Origin: Anthonomus grandis grandis | Taxonomy: Eukaryota; Arthropoda; Insecta; Coleoptera; Curculionidae | NCBI RefSeq assembly: GCF_022605725.1 | Contig: NC_065555.1 | Location: 24,042,774-24,106,773 of the forward strand | DNA length: 64,000 nt | Direction: 5' to 3' | Shown here: positions 56,966-64,000 of the stretch, one piece after another | Position numbering within the stretch: position 1 is the stretch's first letter | How the letters are laid out: the number at the start of each line of letters is the position of its first letter | Translations under genes and position numbers: made by a program | The notes under the pieces: generated by a model | The model's database searches: none | What the model was told of the DNA's origin: nothing | The model's input: the letters and a program-made list of their open reading frames with translations, nothing else

Positions 56966-57856
56966 ATGCTTTTAATTTATGGGCAAGTTCGATGTAATGG
57001 TAGAGCTGCTTCTCGACTATATGAAGATGAAAGGCGAATCCCAGCTCACACACTTTTTGAAAGGGTCAATCAACGGCTCAGGGAGACTGGCTCCGTTAAA
57101 ATAACACGCCAAGATAATGGCGCGCAAAGGAACATCCGAATCCCGGATTTTGAGGAAGAAGTGCTTCAGCGATTTGAAGATAACCCATCAGTAAGTACTC
57201 GAGCAGTAGCTGCTGCGATGCATGTAAATCATGTTAGGGTATGGAACGTTGTTAATGAACAGCTTCTTTGGCCCTACCACCTGCAAAAGGTGCAATCATT
57301 AGGACCCAATGATTTTATGCCCCGCGTGAATTTTTGCCAGTGGTTTCTTGACCGGTGTACAGAAGAACCTCAATTTCCAAAATATGTCCTTTTTACTGAC
57401 GAGGCTTTATTTACAAAAGAAGGCATTTTTAATTCTAAGAATAATAATGTATGGAGTGAGAAAAACCCTTATGGTATTCATTTTAGGAGCTATCAACATA
57501 AGTTTTCGGTCAATATGTGGGCCGGCATTGTTGGAGAACGCTTAATTGGTCCAATTATGTTGCCTCCTCGTTTAACGGGAAATATTTATTTAATTTTTTT
57601 AAGAAATGTACTGCCAGAACTATTAGATGATCTGCCCCTAAATATACGACAGAACTTATGGCTACAACACGATGGAGCGCTAGCTCATTTTTCACTTATT
57701 GTCCGCGAGTTTATAAACGAAAATTTTGGAAGGCGCTGGATTGGCCGCGGAGGCCCTGTCGCCTGGCCAGCGCGCTCACCAGATTTGACACCCTTAGATT
57801 TTTTTCTTTGGGGGGTAAATGTATCGATCGTGGCGGCCGGCATTTTGAGCAATTAA
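56966..57856 (+). CDS. Mariner transposase, DD41D, 296 codons open, C-terminal deletion
   Basis: Intact frame. It can be read back to 56936 (EDYTFAEYADM); the usual start codon there appears to be ATA (56933-56935), so the ATG at 56966 may not be the ancestral one. HTH region HTLFERVNQRLRETGSVKIT, second HTH VSTRAVAAAMHVNHVRVWNV, then LFTDEALFTKEGI (D145), LWLQHDGALAHF (D236), RSPDLTPLDFFLWG (D278; 41 residues after D236). After WG the frame runs into VNVSIVAAGILSN. In the +1 frame the true end CIDRGGRHFEQLIF is visible, so about 60 codons were deleted at 57815 with a frameshift. All three acids are present, the least decayed transposase in the window. Confidence 0.85.
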   Translation: MLLIYGQVRCNGRAASRLYEDERRIPAHTLFERVNQRLRETGSVKITRQDNGAQRNIRIPDFEEEVLQRFEDNPSVSTRAVAAAMHVNHVRVWNVVNEQLLWPYHLQKVQSLGPNDFMPRVNFCQWFLDRCTEEPQFPKYVLFTDEALFTKEGIFNSKNNNVWSEKNPYGIHFRSYQHKFSVNMWAGIVGERLIGPIMLPPRLTGNIYLIFLRNVLPELLDDLPLNIRQNLWLQHDGALAHFSLIVREFINENFGRRWIGRGGPVAWPARSPDLTPLDFFLWGVNVSIVAAGILSN

Positions 57857-58560
57857 TATTTTAAGTTTTTCTTTTTGTAATACCAATCTTTAATAAAATT
57901 TGTTTACGTTTCTAAAATTGTTAATTTGTTGGTTTTTTATTACACTCAACATCATTTGAACATTTTATGCCTCAAGGTAATAAAAGTGACAGTTAATTAA
58001 TTTGAGTACCAATTTAATAAAGTGGCTACCTTAACTTTTTTTAAACATTTATTTTTTATTTACGCTAGATTTTTTTTTAATTGTTTATTAATAATAATAG
58101 GTAATTCATTTTTGTATCTCATAACTTGCTTTTCGTCAATTTTCACAAAAACGGTGATATTTACCATTTACCGACTTTTACTAAGAGCACCTTTTTTATG
58201 TAAAAAGCATAGGAACATCATAATCTAATGCCCAAACGGGCAGAAATTAAAGTCTTAGAGAAATGGGCCTAAATTTACCAAATACCCCCCTGATTCTGAA
58301 GCCCCTGGTAAATATTTTTTTTATTTAGTAGGTTCAAAAGAATAAACGTACTAACAATAATTTACCTCCCAAAATTGGTTGCGGTAGCTAAAGTAGTTCC
58401 GGAGCTATTAAAAAAAAACTAGTTTTTAAAGGTTATTTTCAAAGAGCTCTAGCTCCCTGAGGAAGCTTTTCCGGACCCATGTTTATATGAATATTTTGTT
58501 TTTCCTTTGACGTTTTCTATCTGCCCTAGAAGTTTGTAACATGATCAACGGAACACCCTG

Positions 58561-59179
58561 TATAAACAGGTTTGCGACCATTTTTTAACTGCTTATACCA
58601 CTCTTTAATAATGGTGTCTCGTTTTAATGGTATCATTACAACTTTCCTGAGTTTAAAGCAGAATTAATGTTGAATTTAAAATTAATGAACAGCGTGCGCT
58701 GGTTTACAAGTTTCTTTTTGGCAAAGAAACTTGTAAATAAACGCACATTGCACGAACCAAAGCGTTTGGCTGGTAATTAAAGACTAACTGGTTACCATAC
58801 CCTACAGAGTTCCTTCGGAACTTTTGGGAAACTTCAGTTTTACTAAAAAAAATCAAAACATGCATTATGTTAACATTCATTATGTTTCTTTCTGTTGAAA
58901 TGAATCATCTCAAGATGAGTGAATGATTTTATTGAACGCATTATTTTTAAAATATAATTTTTTTCAGCAAATAGAAAAGTTCAATTTGTTCCTTAAAGAG
59001 ACTAATTTGAATTTACATTAATATTCTCGCAAACATATATGCAATATGGTAATTATTTATCGGTGATCACCCACCCGAATAACTCGGTCAACTAGCAGTA
59101 CAATTGACTGAGGAGAGTGTAGTAAATTGCAAAATTGCAAATTCTACTACATAATGTTTAGAGTTCAACTCATTATGGA
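58561..59179. other. Intron; hairpin at 58703-58737
   Basis: No coding. TTTACAAGTTTCTTT (58703-58717), TTGGC, AAAGAAACTTGTAAA (58723-58737), flanked by GTGCG and CGCAC that extend the stem imperfectly. Confidence 0.7.
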
Positions 59180-59550
59180 GTGTTTGGCGCCAGTAACTTT
59201 AATTGGTTTAGCCAACAATCAGGTATGGTGTGTTGGGAGGCTGCATTTAATACAACAGATCCAGTAGTTGGCTTTCATGGCAGGGTCATGGATCTCTTAA
59301 ACTATGCATTTCCGGTGGTGAAAATCGGACCAAAACCTGTGTCCAAGAGGGCCTGGTTTACCAAGGACCTTCATCTGAAAATCTGCGCTCTCTTTATACA
59401 ATTCGAAAGTTTACGGATTGTCCAGTTTTCCACAACTATTTTAACTCCTACGGTACGGTACGGATCCAGTTTGCCAAACGATCGTACTAATCCAATTACT
59501 TAGATAGGGCTGCAGGTCAAGAGAGTCTTGAAAGATCATAAATGAAATCT
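59180..59550 (+). pseudogene. LINE endonuclease-RT linker fragment
   Basis: Open for 107 codons: FNWFSQQSGMVCWEAAFNTT, MDLLNYAFPVVKIGPKPVSK, RAWFTKDLHLKI. This is the region of a Jockey-like ORF2 between endonuclease and RT (..CFPxVRI.P..K.PW..). Neither catalytic domain is attached. Confidence 0.55.
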
Positions 59551-59954
59551 GTAAAAATTTTATACCAGGCTTTTTCTGAGCTTGCCTGAGACTGCATTGC
59601 AAAGTGTGGTTGACGTGAATGAGTCATGGGTAGAAGTATTTCCTTGTTGGTTGAAATCCCCAAAAGTAATTCCAAGTGCCTAATAATGTTTCGAATTTTA
59701 GATACAGGATGTCTCTAAAAAGTCTGTACAAAATACTGCGTATTTAGATGACGCTCGAGTAGAGAGAACGTAGTGTTTGTCGCTCTTCAAAAATCCCCTC
59801 AAAATAGTGTTTTTAAAGTTGTTTTTTTTACAAGATAATACAGTTAGGGGTGAGCAATAGCCTTTTCATACGATTGACTTGTTTTTGAGTGTTTGTGTCC
59901 AGGGTTTGTAATAGTTAACTGCATTCAAGGCATCCACTATCATTTCCCGCCAAA

Positions 59955-60620
59955 ATGGGTTTCTCAACAACAGATGTGAGAGAAATAAAATCCATAATTT
60001 CTAGTGTGTTTAACGATAAATTTCTTTCTGAAATAGCTGCGAAAGTACCTGCATTAGTAAGAGAAAAATTTGATGAACAGCTAGAAGCTCAAAACCAAGA
60101 AATCGCAGCCCTTAAAGTAGGGTTAAGTCGGATGGAGGAAGAGAACTGTCAACTTAGAACTCTACTAGACAATCAAGAACAAACAATGAGCAGCAACAAT
60201 GTCCGTATATTCGGCATCAAACATGACCGAAATGAAAATGTCCGAGAAACCGTACTGTCTATATTAAATAATAAACTAAAATTGCAGGTTAACGGTAGCG
60301 AAATAAAAAAATGTCACAGAATTTCGCCAAAAATTCCGGGCCGTAAACCGCCGGCAGTGCTTGTACGGTTTTCTACTGCTGATGTCCGTTTGTCGGTACT
60401 CAAGAGCAGAAAAATGTTAAAAAACACCGGTGTTTACATTAAGGAGGATCTCACTAAATTACGGCTTACTTTATTAGACCGAGCAATAAACCTTTTTACA
60501 AACAAATTTGCGTGGGTGTCTAGTGGCAATGTTTATGTCAAAACAAGTGATGGTTCGGTGCATCGTGTAGTCTCGGAAAGTGATTTAATCAACCTTAAAA
60601 GCAATGTTGGGACTGAATAA
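59955..60620 (+). CDS. LINE ORF1 protein (coiled coil plus RNA-binding domain)
   Basis: 221 codons, intact. Residues 1-40 lead, about 35-80 heptad-rich (VREKFDEQLEAQNQEIAALK), then NNVRIFGIKHDRNENVRETV (RRM-like), KKCHRISPKIPGRKPPAVLV and RKMLKNTGVYIKEDLTKLRL (C-terminal domain). This is the LINE-1-ORF1p type that some CR1/Jockey-group LINEs carry. It chaperones the LINE RNA. Start ATG follows CCGCCAAA. ORF2 starts 351 bp downstream in the same orientation. Confidence 0.82.
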   Translation: MGFSTTDVREIKSIISSVFNDKFLSEIAAKVPALVREKFDEQLEAQNQEIAALKVGLSRMEEENCQLRTLLDNQEQTMSSNNVRIFGIKHDRNENVRETVLSILNNKLKLQVNGSEIKKCHRISPKIPGRKPPAVLVRFSTADVRLSVLKSRKMLKNTGVYIKEDLTKLRLTLLDRAINLFTNKFAWVSSGNVYVKTSDGSVHRVVSESDLINLKSNVGTE

Positions 60621-60971
60621 CTTAAGAACAAGTCCGCAACATCAGGTACTTTTTTATATATGATTGGCTTACTAAACTCTTTTTGTTTAACTTTACGACA
60701 AACTAGTTTTTTTTTTCTTTTTGTTTTGGTGCAGGTGTAGGTATAATCCTTATATTTATTCTTTATTATTATTATTAACTTATTATACTTAGGAATATAC
60801 GTAGTTAGATAGTTTGTTGGCTAAGATTTTTTTTTTTATAACCAGAGAACTTCAGCTTTTATTTTATACAGATATATCAATTTATTACCAGTGCATAACT
60901 AGTAAATACCTAAATCTGCAACAACTAAGTATATATTATTCCTAAAAACTTATAACTAATCGCAATATTTT

Positions 60972-62985
60972 ATGTCGTTAAAAATAGCACATATTAACTG
61001 TAGATCCCTGCTGGCTCATTTTGAGGATTTTAAGAATGATTATTGTAAAAAGGACTTTAGCCTGATTGCAGTCACCGAAAGTTGGCTTAGTCTTAATATT
61101 GATAGTAGTGCAATACAGATCAGTAATTATCAATTAATAAGAAATGATCGTCAAAATCTTAGGGGTGGTGGTATTGTTGCCTATGTCCGGAATGGTTTAT
61201 CATATGAAATTATTTTATCTGAAAGTCATGATTTTTTTGAAAGTTTATGGGTAAAAATTTTTATTAGTAAGGAGCCATACATTTTCGGCATAGTCTATAG
61301 GCCTCCAAGTTCAAATATTCAGAGTTGTTTTTTAACTTTAGAGGAAACACTAATTGACATTTTTTCAAATTTTAATAATATAACGTGTCTAGGTGATTTT
61401 AACATTGATATATCTAAATTAAATTACAGTCATGCAACTCAGCTTATTTCTTTGTGTGAAACTTTCGATTTGAAGCAACTTATAACCGAGCATACTCGTA
61501 TGACCAACAACACTAGTTCAATTATAGATCTTATTTTTACAAATCATGTTGGCATTTTGAAATCTGGCATAATAAGCTCTACATTTTCTGACCATTTTGG
61601 CGTTTTTTGTGAATTTAATGTGACGGAGTCTATTGTACAACCGCACATTGTATCTTATAGATCCTTAAAAGATATAAACCTAAACAACTTTCAAGAGGAT
61701 TTGGAGGCTGTTCCATTTCATTTAATATATGAATTCGAATCCATAGATGATAAGATACATTTTTTAAACAATAATTCACTCAAATTATTCGACAAGCATG
61801 CTCCTATTAAAACTATAGTTGTTCGAAAAAAAAAAGATTCTCCGTGGCTGACAGATAATATTAAACTATTGCAAAAATTAAGAAATAAGGCATTAAAGGA
61901 TTTTAAAACAACTAAACTGCCAGCTAAAAGAAATTATTACAAACAGCTTAGAAACTATACAACAACAGCGATTAGAGCGGAAAAAAGGGCTTTTTATAGT
62001 GATAAATTTGAGAATTGTACATACAAGGACAAGTGGCGTGAACTAAGAAAAATATTGCCATCAAAGCAGAAGCAAATTCCTAAATCTTTTGTAAATACCA
62101 ACAATTTAAATTCATATTTTATAGATAGTACAAGAGTGACAAATATTGATAATTGTGATGAGTTAATTAATTTTTATGATCAGAATGCATTACCAACCTT
62201 AAATAAGTTTTCTTTTCATCCCACTGATTATAATACTATTTCTGCAATTATATTACGTATTAAGTCTAAAGCATTCGGGGTGGATAATCTTAATATTACG
62301 TTAATTCAACTATGCTGTCCTTTTATTATACCATTTATTTTACATATTGTTAACGAGTGTATTAATAAAAACTACTTTCCCAAATGCTGGAAAGAAGCCT
62401 TTGTGTTGCCATTGCCGAAAGTGCATAATCCAACTGATTTTAGTCAATTTAGTATTTTACCAACGTTTTCAAAAATTCTCGAACGCATTCTAGACTCTCA
62501 AATTCGTAGTTTTCTTAATAATAATGATATTTTACCACCTAAGCAATCTGGATTTAGAACAAATTATAGTTGTACTTCGGCTATGGCGGACGTTATTGAT
62601 GACGTAATTCGGGCTAGGGATGAGGGTAAGATTTCTGCTCTGGTGTTGTTGGATTATACTAAAGCTTTTGATTTCGTTAGCCACTCAATTTTAAAGTCTT
62701 TGTTTCATTATATTGGCTTTTCTGATGCTGCTATTAATTTAATTGCCTCTTATTTAAATGATAGGATTCAACGTGTTAAAATAGATAACGACATATCTGA
62801 TCCTTTGGAAGTTGAAAGTGGTGTGCCTCAGGGTAGTATTTTAGGACCCTTGTTTTTTATCATTTACACGTCTAGATTTTATCTTCAATTAAAGCATTGT
62901 GCCCATCATTTTTACGCAGACGACACGCAGTTATATTATTCATTTTTACCAGGAGATTTTAAAATGGCTGAGTTTAAAATTAATC
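60972..62985 (+). pseudogene. LINE ORF2 (endonuclease and RT), cut by a mariner fragment
   Basis: Open for about 670 codons. Apurinic-type endonuclease: HINCRS (N9), TESW (E36), GDFNID (D142), SDHFG (206-210). RT: RIKSKAFGVDNLNITLIQLC, FSQFSILPTFSKILERILDS, LVLLDYTKAFDFVSHSILKS (motif A), GVPQGSILGPLFFIIYTSRF (B), HFYADDTQLYY (C, Y648-D651). After KINQG (about 62985) the frame enters a mariner piece and stops at 63005, so the thumb and C-terminal domain are lost. Clade is Jockey/CR1-like. Up to the break there is no stop, pointing to a recent copy. Confidence 0.88.
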
Positions 62986-63330
62986 AAGGCTGTACGTCCT
63001 TATAATTTTCAACATATATTTTCTGTTAACGTTTGGGCTGCTTTAATCGATGACTTGTTGATTGGTCCTATTCTGCTTCCTGCAAGGTTAATTGCGGACA
63101 GTTACCTTCGGTTTCTTATGGAAGAACTGCAAGGACTTTTGGAGGATGTCCCACTGAATATTCGTCTACACATGTGATTCCAAATGGATGGGGCTCCACC
63201 GCATTTCAGAATTGCTGTTCGAAACTGGGTTACAAGATGGATTGGTCCAGGTGGTCCTGTTGCCTGGCCACCTAGATCACCCGATCACAATCCCTTTGAT
63301 TTTTATTTATAGGGGTACATGAAAGATTTA
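62986..63330 (+). pseudogene. Mariner transposase fragment
   Basis: RPYNFQHIFSVNVWAALIDD, LLIGPILLPARLIADSYLRF, EDVPLNIRLHM, a stop, FQMDGAPPHFRIAVRNWVTR (second D), GPGGPVAWPPRSPDHNPFDF (third D), YMKDLYS. Closest in the window to the 56.9 kb transposase. N-terminal half missing. Confidence 0.82.
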
Positions 63331-63479
63331 TACAGTCTATGCGCAAGTTTCAAATACAAGGGAAGAGTTATTGGACCGTATTCAGCAAGCTGCTGAACAA
63401 ATAAGACAAAAGAAGGTCTTTTTTGTTCAGACAAAACAAAAGAAGCTCTATCACTATTCACTATGGACTTAGATGCATT

Positions 63480-64000
63480 GACCAGGGATGTATCGACGAG
63501 GTCTTAAATTCGAGGATATATATTCGAGACTATCTTCGGAATGTTTTGCAATCACAATGGCTAGCCAGGAACTTAGCCCGAGAGTTCGAAGTTTAATTTA
63601 TTTTTCTCTGTTTGAATCTTCCCTAGGGTATAGTATTAGTTTCTGGGGTAATGCAGCTAATTACCTGTTGCAACCGTTGTTTGACCTCCTTGGCTTTTTG
63701 AGATTTGTCTGCGAAACTATACTAAGAGATTCCTGTCGCCCACTCTTTATAAGGGCTTATTTTAATATACGCAGAAAATAGCATTTCTTATCTTCTTAAA
63801 TCGTATGACCAGCTAAACTTGCCAATCCCAACATGCAATTTGACCAACAAGACAATCTTCTACAACATTGTAAAAATATTCAACTACCTACCTAATATCA
63901 TCAAAGCAGCAAAATTTATTATTCATTACTTGAATTTTATTATTCATTACTTGAATATTACCATGACTCTTTTTTACTTGTTTAAACTTAGTCTGTTAGT
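63480..64000 (+). pseudogene. LINE C-terminal domain fragment (LINE A family), plus strand
   Basis: LKFEDIYSRLSSECFAITMA, LIYFSLFESSLGYSISFWGN, FVCETILRDSCRPLFIR. It parallels the end of LINE A (SGCFAVRMAGHEL...SLIESHLRYGLPFW...LRDSCKPLFIS) and so is another copy of the same family. It runs past the right edge. One stop at about 63781. Confidence 0.78.

Larger units (their letters stand above)
56301..58560 (+). mobile_element. Mariner-type element with unusually long (~450-540 bp) inverted ends
   Basis: Starts CAGGGTGTTCCGTTGATCAT at 56301 and ends with its inverse at 58560, both next to TA. The inversion stays readable from 56301 to about 56840 on the left and from about 58120 on the right (ACAAAAACGGTGATATTTAC is mirrored at about 56795-56815). 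Typical mariners have TIRs of about 30 bp. The transposase gene lies between. Confidence 0.88.

Noticed and set aside
1..64000. tRNA, rRNA or other structured RNA genes
   Set aside because: I looked for A/B-box and cloverleaf patterns and rRNA-like blocks and saw none I could support by eye; only the hammerhead-like motifs were worth recording.

Overview
This is an intron-rich, AT-rich animal nuclear sequence, almost certainly from an insect (a beetle or another transposon-rich order is my guess; the order cannot be fixed from the window). The evidence is GT-AG exons of a conserved animal gene plus insect-type transposons: BEL/Pao, Jockey/CR1- and R1-like LINEs, Tc1/mariner DD41D elements, Transib, piggyBac, a P-like/THAP remnant and Penelope-like termini.

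The backbone is one host gene on the + strand, unconventional myosin VI (Drosophila jaguar). Ten coding exons are visible: 8839-8932, 8987-9117, 14079-14286, 14346-14587, 14643-14770, 14839-14986, 33315-33490, 54111-54233, 54344-54451 and 54514-54689. They run from the end of the motor domain (FIRCIKPN segment), through the converter, reverse-gear insert, IQ motif and E/K/R-rich helix, to the cargo-binding tail with its RRL and WWY adaptor motifs. All splice phases agree. The 5' motor exons and roughly the last 100 codons lie outside the window or in parts I could not recognise. Three introns are greatly inflated (about 5, 18 and 20.6 kb).

Layout: 1-4440 is a decayed BEL/Pao retrotransposon with its 3' LTR. 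4.5-6.7 kb holds LINE and mariner scraps. 9.46-14.06 kb is a DD41D mariner split by a 3.3 kb element with ~1 kb inverted arms that carries a CXC-domain gene remnant. 16.1-17.7 kb is a head-to-head mariner chimera. 19.2-24.1 kb holds LINE fragments around a nested palindromic element. 25.6-26.1 kb carries two antisense exon-like segments. 27.7-28.5 kb is a THAP/P-like remnant. 28.6-33.2 kb contains two inverted Transib copies with exact 5-bp target duplications and RSS-like ends. 33.7-37.0 kb is an unclassified TIR element with a nested Tc1. 37.8-41.7 kb holds two LINEs (minus). 41.9-45.8 kb holds piggyBac, mariner and a 1.5 kb TIR element rich in ATCGAATGTG palindromes. 48-49.2 kb is a near-complete mariner. 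50.6-53.9 kb is a LINE/mariner mosaic. 56.3-58.6 kb is a long-TIR mariner with a 296-codon open frame. 59.9-63.0 kb is a LINE with an open ORF1 and most of an open ORF2, followed by mariner and LINE fragments.

The best candidates for a second look are the Transib pair (heptamer-spacer-nonamer ends with 13 and 23 bp spacers and CGNCG duplications), the long-inverted-repeat element with a nuclease-like/CXC gene remnant, and the palindrome-rich TIR element at 44.2-45.8 kb.
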